Part shown: piece after piece, positions 1-6,721 of the stretch
How the letters are laid out: each line of letters opens with the position of its first letter
How positions within the stretch are numbered: position 1 is the first letter of the stretch
DNA from: Gammaproteobacteria bacterium
Lineage (GTDB): Bacteria; Pseudomonadota; Gammaproteobacteria; Pseudomonadales; Pseudohongiellaceae
Direction: 5' to 3'
Length of the DNA: 7,986 nucleotides
Assembly (NCBI GenBank): GCA_007571115.1
Contig: RKSA01000197.1
Span: 1-7,986 of the forward strand
Position numbers and translations under genes: made by a program
The notes under the pieces: model-generated
Database searches by the model: none
Told to the model about the DNA's origin: nothing
What the model saw: the letters and a program-made list of their open reading frames with translations, nothing else

Positions 1-1
1 G

Positions 2-805
2 CGCGAGCGCGCCGAAGCCGCCATGGCGGCTGCCGGGCTGCGCTTTCCCCTCGTCGGCAAGCCCGATATCGGCTGTCGCGGCGCCGGAGTCAAGCAGCTG
101 CGCGACAGCGCGGCGCTCGAATCGTGCCTGGCAAGCTTTCCACCGGGAAGCTCCCTGCTCCTGCAGCGCCTCGGCGACTGGGAGGCCGAGGCGGGAATCT
201 TCTACGTTCGCGACCCGGCCAGCGGGCGCGGGAAGATTACCTCGCTGGCGCTGAAATACACTCCCTATGTCGTCGGCGACGGCGTTCGCAGCCTCGCCGA
301 ACTCGTCGCCGCCGACCCTCGCGCCGGCGGCCTGGCGCATTTGTACGAGCAACGCAATTCCCGCCATTGGCACGAGGTCACCCCTCGAGGAGTTCCCTTT
401 CGCCTGGTCTTTTCTGCAAGCCATTGCCGCGGCGCGATTTTCCGCGATGGTCGCGCACTCGCAACGGCCCAGCTTGCCGAAGCCCTCGAACGCTTCTTCG
501 ACGACCTGCCCGGTTTCCACTACGGTCGCCTCGACGTCAAGTTCCGCGATATCGAAAGCCTGCGCGCGGGCCGGGATCTGCAGATCATCGAGATCAATGG
601 CGCGAGTTCCGAGCCGCTGCACATCTGGGATCGGCAAACGCGATTCCCCGCAGCGATGCAAGCGCTGTTGCAGCAATACCGAACGCTCTTTACACTAGGC
701 AACGAGCAGCGCAAACGTGGCTGCAAGCCCCCCGGACTGTGTGCTCTGTACCGGGCCTGGCGGCTGGAGTCGCGACTGGTGAAACGGTATCCCGCCAATG
801 ACTAA
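2..805 (+). CDS. ATP-grasp carboxylate-amine ligase-like protein (5' end outside window)
   Basis: This is probably an ATP-dependent ligase that activates a carboxylate as an acyl phosphate and joins it to an amine, as ATP-grasp enzymes do; the substrate is unknown. The frame is open to the left edge, so the true start is probably upstream; the first internal ATG is at 23. Numbered from that Met, FPLVGKPDIG with K13 and the Gly-rich RGAGV look like the ATP-binding strand and loop. YVVGDGVRSLAELV (81-94) resembles the segment found in cyanophycin-synthetase-type ATP-grasp proteins. GRLDVKF (D171) followed by IIEINGASSEP (E190, N192) supplies the expected Mg-ATP acidic/Asn ligands. A basic helical tail of about 40 residues follows. 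Its stop overlaps the start of the acyltransferase gene by 8 bp (ATGACTAA), which suggests coupled translation and a shared pathway. The ATP-grasp fold is well supported. A D-Ala-D-Ala ligase label would be over-specific. Confidence 0.8.
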   Translation, partial: RERAEAAMAAAGLRFPLVGKPDIGCRGAGVKQLRDSAALESCLASFPPGSSLLLQRLGDWEAEAGIFYVRDPASGRGKITSLALKYTPYVVGDGVRSLAELVAADPRAGGLAHLYEQRNSRHWHEVTPRGVPFRLVFSASHCRGAIFRDGRALATAQLAEALERFFDDLPGFHYGRLDVKFRDIESLRAGRDLQIIEINGASSEPLHIWDRQTRFPAAMQALLQQYRTLFTLGNEQRKRGCKPPGLCALYRAWRLESRLVKRYPAND

Positions 806-2552
806 TCCCTTTCGCTTGCCATTCCGGCCGCGCTGGCTCGCCGTGCTCGCCGAGCGTCTGCTCGGCCTGACTCCGCTGGCCAGGCGCTACGATTCCTGCC
901 CGCGTGGCCTCGATCCAGAAGATTTCCTGCAATACGCACTCGATTCGCTCGGCGTGACCTTGCGCATCGGCAACGAGCACCAGCTCGGGTCGATTCCGCG
1001 AGAAGGCCCCCTGCTCGTCGTCGCCAACCATCCCCTCGGCGGACTCGAGGGAATCGCCTTGGCGAGGCTGCTGCTAAGGATCCGCCCCGACCTGCAAGTG
1101 CTGACCAACGAGCTGCTGCGCCGCATTCCCGAGCTCGCGCCGCTGTTCATCGGCGTCGATGTGCTGTCGTCCAATGCGGCCGGAGGCAATGTCAAGGGAA
1201 TCAAGCAGGTACACCAGCACTTGCGTGGCGGCGGCGCGGTGCTGATGTTCCCGGCCGGCAGGGTTTCGGCGATCGAGTTGCGCGAACGGCGCATCCAGGA
1301 CCGCGAATGGAGCCGCCTCGTCGGGCAGTTGCTCAAGCGCCACGAATGCGCCTGCGTGCCGATCCATGTCAACGGCCGCAATAGCAGCGTGTTCTATCTC
1401 GCTGGACTGATCCATCCGCGGCTGCGCACCTTGCTGCTGCCGCGGCAACTCGCGAACAAGCAGGGCTTCGTCCTCGAACTCGCCGTGGGCAAGCCGATCT
1501 TCGCCCAGGAATTGCGGCTGTTGCACAAGTCCCAAGCGATCACCGAGTACTTGCGAGTCAGCACCGAGGCGCTCGCGTGCAGACGCGAAGCCGCCCCGGC
1601 GAGATTCGAGCAGCACGTGGCGGATGTCTGCCCGGAGGTTGCAGGCGGCGAGGTGCTCGCGACGCTTGCCGGATTGCAGAAGTTCCGCCTGCTCGAACAC
1701 GACGAGTTCGACGTCTACTGCGCACCTTTCGAGCAGCTCGGAATCATCATGGAAATGATCGCAGTCGCCCGGGAGGTCACTTTCCGCGCGGTGGGCGAGG
1801 GCACGGGCCTGACCCGCGACTCCGACCAGTTCGACCCGCACTACCTGCACCTGTTCCTCTGGGACAAGCACAACAGCAGAGTCGCCGGCGCCTACCGCGT
1901 CGGCCTCGTCGACCGCATCATCGCCCAGCACGGCGTGAAAGGGCTGTATAGCCGTTCGCTGTACAGGTACGACCGGGCCTTCATCAGGCAGCTCGGCTCG
2001 GCGATCGAGATGGGCCGCTCGTTCATCCACCCCGACTATCAGCGCCGACCCGAATCGCTGACCCTGCTCTGGCGAGGCATCGGCCGCGTGCTCGTCGACC
2101 GCCCGCAGTACCACACGCTGTTCGGCTCGGTGAGCATTTCCCGGGAATACAGCGACCTGGCCCGGGCGCTGATCGCCGACACCCTGCTCACCAACTACCA
2201 GGCGAGCGAGTTCGTGCCGCTGGTCAAGCCCCGCACTCCGCACCGGATCGCCGGTCGTGTCTGGTCCGAGGAAATGCTCAAGGAGCTCGTCAACATCAAG
2301 ATGCTCGGCAAGCTGATCGGGCGCTGCGACCCGGGCAAGGCGGTTCCGGTGCTGCTGCGCCATTACCTGTCCCTGCAAGGGCGCATGGTCTGTTTCAACA
2401 TCCATTCGGATTTCAACAACTCCCTCGAAGGGCTCATCATCGTCGATGTGCGCAGGACCGGCGCCAAGACACTGACGCGCTTCATGGGTGCCGAAGGCTA
2501 CCGCAAGTTCCACGCCCGCCACGCTCCCGCTCAACTGGCCCAGACCGGATGA
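798..2552 (+). CDS. OlsF-like bifunctional acyltransferase (PlsC-like + GNAT N-acyltransferase)
   Basis: A 584-residue two-domain protein. The N-terminal half (about 45-260) is a lysophospholipid-acyltransferase domain: NHPLGGLEG (77-85) is the catalytic His block and FPAGRVS (151-157) corresponds to the FPEGT block. The C-terminal half (about 300-570) is an OlsB-type GNAT acyl-ACP N-acyltransferase, shown by AREVTFRAVGEGTG (324-337), FDPHYLHLFLWD (345-356), GAYRVG (364-369), EMGRSFI (404-410) and LFGSVSISREYS (441-452). In the OlsF family the C-terminal part attaches a 3-hydroxyacyl chain to an amino acid and the N-terminal part esterifies the hydroxyl, giving ornithine-type aminolipids at the cytoplasmic membrane face. 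Whether the amino acid here is ornithine, glycine or something else cannot be read from sequence. The acid in the His block is Glu, where I recall Asp being usual. The start at 798 overlaps the upstream stop, and the 3' end overlaps the next start by 4 bp (ATGA). Confidence 0.85.
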   Translation: MTNPFRLPFRPRWLAVLAERLLGLTPLARRYDSCPRGLDPEDFLQYALDSLGVTLRIGNEHQLGSIPREGPLLVVANHPLGGLEGIALARLLLRIRPDLQVLTNELLRRIPELAPLFIGVDVLSSNAAGGNVKGIKQVHQHLRGGGAVLMFPAGRVSAIELRERRIQDREWSRLVGQLLKRHECACVPIHVNGRNSSVFYLAGLIHPRLRTLLLPRQLANKQGFVLELAVGKPIFAQELRLLHKSQAITEYLRVSTEALACRREAAPARFEQHVADVCPEVAGGEVLATLAGLQKFRLLEHDEFDVYCAPFEQLGIIMEMIAVAREVTFRAVGEGTGLTRDSDQFDPHYLHLFLWDKHNSRVAGAYRVGLVDRIIAQHGVKGLYSRSLYRYDRAFIRQLGSAIEMGRSFIHPDYQRRPESLTLLWRGIGRVLVDRPQYHTLFGSVSISREYSDLARALIADTLLTNYQASEFVPLVKPRTPHRIAGRVWSEEMLKELVNIKMLGKLIGRCDPGKAVPVLLRHYLSLQGRMVCFNIHSDFNNSLEGLIIVDVRRTGAKTLTRFMGAEGYRKFHARHAPAQLAQTG

Positions 2553-2770
2553 ACAAGCTGTTTGCCCTGTTGCAGCTTTTGGCTGCCTTGCTTGCCGCCG
2601 CGCTGGCAGCGTTGACGATCGGCCAGATGGTCGAGATGGTGCGCATGTCGGACACGATTTCGGTCGTCCACCTGCTCGTCGGGCAGCTCGTTCTCGCCGC
2701 CTGCCTGCTCGCTATCGCCAGGTCGCTGCTACGCCGCGCCCTCACCCGCCTGCGAACCCCCAAAAGCTAG
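2549..2770 (+). CDS. small two-helix membrane protein, function unknown
   Basis: A 73-residue protein of unrecognised family. Residues 4-24 (Leu/Ala-rich) and about 37-57 (VVHLLVGQLVLAACLLAIA) form two hydrophobic segments separated by a short polar loop containing EMVRMSD. The C-terminal tail (59-73) carries Arg and Lys. By the positive-inside rule both ends would be cytoplasmic, making a helical hairpin in the inner membrane; the first segment could instead be an uncleaved signal anchor. Its ATG overlaps the acyltransferase stop by 4 bp (ATGA), and third codon positions are mostly G/C like the neighbours. Both points support real, translationally coupled expression. By context it may anchor or assist the acyltransferase, but nothing in the sequence proves this. 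Confidence 0.6.
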   Translation: MNKLFALLQLLAALLAAALAALTIGQMVEMVRMSDTISVVHLLVGQLVLAACLLAIARSLLRRALTRLRTPKS

Positions 2771-2809
2771 CCAGCGGCGCCAAACCTGCCCTGCCATCGG
2801 GAAAGGGGG

Positions 2810-2815
2810 TATACT
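2810..2815 (+). promoter_or_regulatory. probable sigma70 -10 box for ribF
   Basis: TATACT matches the TATAAT consensus at five of six positions and stands out in a GC-rich gap (2771-2846), just after a G run. Transcription would start near 2822, giving a leader of about 25 nt before the GTG at 2847. No good -35 hexamer sits 16-18 bp upstream (the sequence there is close to TGCCCT), so an activator or a weak promoter is possible. It would start the ribF-ileS-ispH transcript independently of the upstream lipid module. Identified by eye only. Confidence 0.45.
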
Positions 2816-2846
2816 TTGCGGCCTTTGGGCAGGCCGGGTTTGTGCC

Positions 2847-3890
2847 GTGATCGTGATAGCAGACGCTGGCGGTTTTTGCCGGGATCATGGCAGGTGCGTC
2901 GCGACGATCGGCAAGTTCGATGGAGTGCATCTCGGGCACCGGTCGGTTCTCGGCCAGTTGCGGCAGCAGGCGGCGCGGTTGCGCCTTCCCGCGCTGGTGA
3001 TCCTGATCGAGCCGCATCCCGAGGAGTTTTTCGCCGGTGCCGATGGCGAATGCCCGGCGCGGCTGATGGATCAGGAAGAAAAGCTGCGGCGGATCGAAGG
3101 GCAGGGGATCGATTTCTGCCTCGTGCTGCGCTTCGATGCGGCGATGAGCCGGACTTCGGCTGCCGACTGCATCCGCAGCATCCTCGTCGATGGGCTCGGC
3201 ATCGCGGCGCTGATCGTCGGTGACGATTTCCGCTTCGGCCATCGGCGGCAAGGCGATTTCGCCATGCTCGAAAGAGCCGGCAGCGAGCAGGGCTTCAGCG
3301 TTCACAGAACGCAGCTTCGCGAATGCGACGGGGTTCGCGTCAGCAGCACGCTGATCCGCGAAAGACTCGCCCTCGGCGAGTTCGACGCTGCGGCCAGGCT
3401 GCTCGGAAGGCCCTACTCGATCAGCGGCGAGGTGATGCGAGGCGAGCGGCTCGGAACGAGGCTCGGCTATCCGACCTGCAACCTCGCCCTTTCGCATCGC
3501 CGCATCCCCTTGCACGGGATTTTCGCCTGCCATGTGCGAGTTCTGGGGAGCGTGTATCCTGCGGCGGTGAGCGTCGGCTACCGCCCGACGGTGAGCGATG
3601 CCGGCAAGCCCGTCCTCGAAGCGCATCTGCTCGGTTTCGACGGCGTTTTGCGTGGCGAATCGCACGGTGAATCGCACGGTGAATCGCATGGTGAATTGTA
3701 CGGCGAGTTCATCGAGGTCGTGTTCCGGCAGAAATTGCGCGACGAGGTGCGATATGAATCGCTGCAGGAGCTGCGGCAACAGATCGCCGTCGACGTCGAG
3801 CAGACCCGGCGCCTGCTCGTGAACTGCGCGAGCGCAGCAAACGCAGCGAACGCAAACGCAGCAAAAGAAAACGAAGCATTGAAGTCATGA
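2847..3890 (+). CDS. ribF: bifunctional riboflavin kinase / FAD synthetase
   Basis: Converts riboflavin to FMN (kinase) and FMN to FAD (adenylyltransferase) in the cytoplasm. The adenylyltransferase module (about 1-180) shows GKFDGVHLGH (22-31, the HxGH nucleotide-binding block), GDDFRFG (125-131) and SSTLIR (166-171). The kinase module (about 185-325) shows GTRLGYPTCN (203-212, equivalent to the PTAN motif), VGYRPTV (243-249), the predicted catalytic Glu E259 in VLEAHL, and LYGEFIEVVF (284-293). The GTG start places the first conserved Cys-Val about where E. coli RibF has it; no strong Shine-Dalgarno is visible. At 347 residues it is longer than the usual 305-320. The excess is a GESH tandem repeat (270-281) and an Asn/Ala-rich tail (about 327-345). 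The gene overlaps ileS by 4 bp (ATGA). The kinase motifs are intact around the repeat, so activity is expected. Confidence 0.96.
   Translation: MIVIADAGGFCRDHGRCVATIGKFDGVHLGHRSVLGQLRQQAARLRLPALVILIEPHPEEFFAGADGECPARLMDQEEKLRRIEGQGIDFCLVLRFDAAMSRTSAADCIRSILVDGLGIAALIVGDDFRFGHRRQGDFAMLERAGSEQGFSVHRTQLRECDGVRVSSTLIRERLALGEFDAAARLLGRPYSISGEVMRGERLGTRLGYPTCNLALSHRRIPLHGIFACHVRVLGSVYPAAVSVGYRPTVSDAGKPVLEAHLLGFDGVLRGESHGESHGESHGELYGEFIEVVFRQKLRDEVRYESLQELRQQIAVDVEQTRRLLVNCASAANAANANAAKENEALKS
3654..3701 (+). repeat. 12-bp tandem repeat inside ribF (GESH units)
   Basis: Three near-identical 12-bp units (3654-3665, 3666-3677, 3678-3689) differ only at third codon positions (ggc/ggt, cac/cat). A fourth degenerate unit (3690-3701) encodes GELY, and the start of a fifth (GGCGAG) follows. 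The translated units are Gly-Glu-Ser-His three times, then Gly-Glu-Leu-Tyr. The last corresponds to the conserved G-x-LYG strand start of the riboflavin kinase fold, so the expansion probably arose by slippage from that native segment. The period is a multiple of three, so copy-number change would not shift the frame. Confidence 0.9.
3828..3887 (+). repeat. low-complexity Asn/Ala tail of ribF
   Basis: The last 20 codons of ribF repeat AAC and GCA codons (three copies of the hexamer AACGCA at 3840-3845, 3849-3854 and 3855-3860) and then become A-rich. The encoded tail, ASAANAANANAAKENEALKS, lies beyond the conserved kinase domain and is likely disordered. It uses GCA for Ala far more than the surrounding GCC/GCG-rich genes. 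The A-rich, unstructured RNA just before the ileS start may help ribosome loading there, since no strong Shine-Dalgarno is visible; that role is inference. Confidence 0.6.
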
Positions 3891-6712
3891 CCCGCTACAA
3901 GCAAAGCCTCAACCTGCCCCATACCGATTTTCCCATGCGCGCCGAACTCGCCAGGCGCGAACCCGAGCGCCTGCGCAAATGGGACGAACTCGGCCTGTAC
4001 CGAGCGATCCGGGCGAAAAACGCCGGCCGCAAATCCTTCATCCTGCACGACGGCCCTCCCTACGCGAACGGCGACCTGCACCTTGGCCACGCGATCAACA
4101 AGGCGCTCAAGGACTTCATTGTCAAGTCGAGGCAGATGACGGGCTTCGACGCGCCCTACGTGCCCGGCTGGGACTGCCACGGCCTGCCGATCGAGCACAA
4201 CGTCGAGAAGAAGCGCGGCAAGGCCGGGCAGAAAATCAGCCATGCCGAATTCCGCCGCGCCTGCCGCGAATACGCGGCCGGCCAGATCGAGCGGCAAAAG
4301 GCCGGTTTCATTCGCCTTGGAGTGCTTGGAGACTGGCAGAACCCCTATCTGACGATGGATTTCATGACCGAGGCCGACATCGTCCGCGCCCTGGCGCAAA
4401 TCGTCGCGCGAGGCCATCTCGTTCGCGGCTACAAGCCCGTCTATTGGAGCGTCGTCGGCGCTTCGGCGCTCGCCGAGGCCGAAGTCGAATTCAGGGACAA
4501 GACTTCCCACGCCATCGACGTTCGCTTCAGCGCCATCGACCGCGCCGCCCTGACCAGTTGTTTCGACTTGGCCGAGGCGCCTGGGGAACTTCCGGTCTCG
4601 GTGGCGATCTGGACCACGACTCCCTGGACCTTGCCTGCCAACCAGGCGGTCTGCGTCAATGCCGGGCTCGAGTACTCGCTGGTCGAATGCGCAAGCGGGA
4701 AAGGCGCCGAGCTGCTCGTCATCGCCAGCGGCCTCGTCGGGCAGGCGATGCAGCGCTACGGCTGCGAGAACCATCGCGTGCTCGGGGTCTGCCAGGGCTC
4801 GCGGCTCGAATCGCAACGCTTGCAGCATCCCTTGCACGAGCGAGCCTCGCCAGTCGTGCTCGGCGGCCATGTCACCCTCGAGGCCGGAACCGGCGCGGTG
4901 CATACCGCTCCCGATCACGGCATCGACGATTTCAACACCGGCCGCGAATACGGCCTCGAAACCCTCGACCTGATCGACGACCACGGCGTGTTCCGCGCCG
5001 CCGCAGGGCGTTTTGCCGGAGTCCACGTCTACAAGGCCGACGCGCCGATCATCGAGGCCCTGGGCGAAGGCGGCAAACTGCTCAGCGAGCAGCGCATCGA
5101 GCATAGCTATGCCCATTGCTGGCGAACCAAGACGCCATTGATCTACCGCGCCACACCGCAGTGGTTCATCAGCATGGGCGAACGGGGCCTGCTCGATGCG
5201 GCCCTCGAAGCGACATCCAGGGTGCGATGGATTCCCGACTGGGGCCAGGCGCGAATGGAGCTGATGCTGCGTGGCAGCCCCGACTGGTGCGTTTCGCGGC
5301 AACGCACCTGGGGAGTTCCGATCACCTTGTTCGTGCATCGCGAGACTGGCGACTTGCACCCCGACACGCAAGCGCTGTTCGAGCAAGTTGCGCAGCGCAT
5401 CGAACGCACTGGAATCGAAGCCTGGCACGAGCTCGATGCCGCCGAACTGCTCGGCGAGCAAGCCGGGCAGTACCGCAAGGTCACCGACACTCTCGACGTC
5501 TGGTTCGATTCGGGAGTGACGCACTGCTCAGTGCTCGACCGGCGCGACGAGCTGCGGCGCCCCGCCGACCTCTACCTGGAAGGCTCGGACCAGCACCGGG
5601 GCTGGTTCCAGTCCTCGCTCAAGACCGCCATCGCCATGCACGGCGAGGCGCCGTATCGCGAGGTTCTGACCCATGGCTTTTTCGTCGACGCCGAAGGGCG
5701 CAAGATGTCGAAATCCCTCGGCAATACCGTCGCTCCCGAGCGAATTTTCCAGCAACACGGCGCCGACATCCTGCGCCTTTGGGTCGCTGCCACCGACTAT
5801 CGTGGCGAAATGGCGGTTTCCGAGCAGATCTTTCGCCAGGTCGCCGATGCGTACCGGCGCATCCGCAATACGGCGCGCTTCATGCTCGCCAATCTGCACG
5901 GCTTCGATCCCGAGCGCGATTCGCTGGCACCCGGCGAGCTCGTCTCCCTCGACCACTGGATCGTGCGGCGCGCCCAGCAACTGCTCGACGAAGTGACCGG
6001 CCACTATCACGAATACAACTTCCTCTCGATCTATCAGCGAGTGCATCACTTCTGCGTTATTGAGCTTGGCGGCTTCTATCTCGACATCATCAAGGACCGC
6101 CAGTACACGACCCAGGCCCAGAGCCAGGCGCGCAGGTCGACCCAGACCGCGATGCTCCACATCCTCGAAATGCTCAGCCCGATGCTCGCGCCGATCCTCA
6201 GCTTCACCGCCGACGAGATCTGGGAGCATATCCCCGGCGACCGCGCCGCTTCGGTACACTTGACCGACATGGTCGGCGCCGGCCCGGGCTTCGCCCGGGA
6301 GGGCAGGCTCGGCGACGCTTTCTGGGAGCGGATGATGGCGGTCAAGTCGGCACTCAATCGCGAGCTCGAGGCGAAACGCGCCGACAAGACCCTCGGTTCG
6401 AGCCTCGGCGCCGAAGTCGATCTCTACGCCAGCGAGGCATTGCTCGCGCAATTGCGCGAGCTTGGCGAGGAGCTGCGCTTTGTGCTGATCGTCTCCCGGG
6501 CCGATGCTCACCCTCTCGCCGAGGCCGACGCCGACAGCGTGGCGACATCCCTCGACGGCCTGCGCCTTTGCGTCGCCGCGAGCCCCCACGGCAAATGCGA
6601 ACGCTGCTGGCACCACCGCCCCGAAGTTGGCGAGTCGCCACAACACCCGGGGCTTTGCCAACGCTGCATCAGCAACATCGAAGGCCCCGGCGAGCAACGC
6701 AGCCATGCTTGA
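3887..6712 (+). CDS. ileS: isoleucyl-tRNA synthetase
   Basis: Class I aminoacyl-tRNA synthetase charging tRNA-Ile, with proofreading of Val. At 941 residues it matches the bacterial type (E. coli 938). Motifs in order: DGPPYANGDLHLGH with the HIGH box at 65-68; GWDCHGLPIE; the CP1 editing domain with the Thr-rich loop TTTPWTLPANQ starting at T243; H339 and D348 of the HTAPxHGxDD editing block; DWCVSRQRTWG; WFDSGVTH; YLEGSDQHRGWFQSS; the KMSKS box at 606-610; the anticodon-binding domain; and a C-terminal zinc finger with C904, C907, C924 and C927. The residue after HTAP is Asp343, where E. coli has Gly. The start is fixed by the conserved YKxxLNLPxTDFPMR opening. It overlaps ribF by 4 bp and ends 9 bp before ispH, so the three genes are almost certainly co-transcribed. 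Confidence 0.98.
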   Translation: MTRYKQSLNLPHTDFPMRAELARREPERLRKWDELGLYRAIRAKNAGRKSFILHDGPPYANGDLHLGHAINKALKDFIVKSRQMTGFDAPYVPGWDCHGLPIEHNVEKKRGKAGQKISHAEFRRACREYAAGQIERQKAGFIRLGVLGDWQNPYLTMDFMTEADIVRALAQIVARGHLVRGYKPVYWSVVGASALAEAEVEFRDKTSHAIDVRFSAIDRAALTSCFDLAEAPGELPVSVAIWTTTPWTLPANQAVCVNAGLEYSLVECASGKGAELLVIASGLVGQAMQRYGCENHRVLGVCQGSRLESQRLQHPLHERASPVVLGGHVTLEAGTGAVHTAPDHGIDDFNTGREYGLETLDLIDDHGVFRAAAGRFAGVHVYKADAPIIEALGEGGKLLSEQRIEHSYAHCWRTKTPLIYRATPQWFISMGERGLLDAALEATSRVRWIPDWGQARMELMLRGSPDWCVSRQRTWGVPITLFVHRETGDLHPDTQALFEQVAQRIERTGIEAWHELDAAELLGEQAGQYRKVTDTLDVWFDSGVTHCSVLDRRDELRRPADLYLEGSDQHRGWFQSSLKTAIAMHGEAPYREVLTHGFFVDAEGRKMSKSLGNTVAPERIFQQHGADILRLWVAATDYRGEMAVSEQIFRQVADAYRRIRNTARFMLANLHGFDPERDSLAPGELVSLDHWIVRRAQQLLDEVTGHYHEYNFLSIYQRVHHFCVIELGGFYLDIIKDRQYTTQAQSQARRSTQTAMLHILEMLSPMLAPILSFTADEIWEHIPGDRAASVHLTDMVGAGPGFAREGRLGDAFWERMMAVKSALNRELEAKRADKTLGSSLGAEVDLYASEALLAQLRELGEELRFVLIVSRADAHPLAEADADSVATSLDGLRLCVAASPHGKCERCWHHRPEVGESPQHPGLCQRCISNIEGPGEQRSHA

Positions 6713-6714
6713 GA
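6710..6714 (+). promoter_or_regulatory. weak ribosome binding site of ispH
   Basis: TGAGA, overlapping the ileS stop codon, lies 7 nt before the ATG at 6722 and 13 nt before the second in-frame ATG at 6728. The spacing favours 6722 as the start. By alignment, however, the second Met would place the first cluster Cys at position 12 exactly as in E. coli IspH, so 6728 remains an alternative. Confidence 0.35.
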
Positions 6715-6721
6715 AACCATC

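Noticed and set aside
124..801. Alternative + strand frame inside the ATP-grasp gene
   Set aside because: Arg/Pro-rich out-of-frame translation; the ATP-grasp motifs lie in the other frame.
1074..2534. Minus-strand open frame (486 codons) opposite the OlsF-like gene
   Set aside because: The + strand frame carries convincing acyltransferase motifs; the antisense translation shows none.
2785..2833. Inverted repeat CCTGCCC / GGGCAGG flanking the -10 box
   Set aside because: The arms are 7 bp with a 35-nt spacer in GC-rich DNA, plausible by chance; no second operator-like site supports it.
2771..2846. Possible FMN riboswitch before ribF
   Set aside because: The gap is only 76 bp and lacks the conserved RFN-element sequence blocks; the leader after the likely promoter is about 25 nt.
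2742..3779. Minus-strand open frame (345 codons) opposite ribF, containing FTVR repeats
   Set aside because: The apparent peptide repeat is only the reverse reading of the 12-bp repeat in ribF.
3578..5524. Long minus-strand open frame (648 codons) opposite ribF and ileS
   Set aside because: A shadow of conserved + strand genes; low-information Ala/Gly/Asp/Arg-rich translation without motifs.
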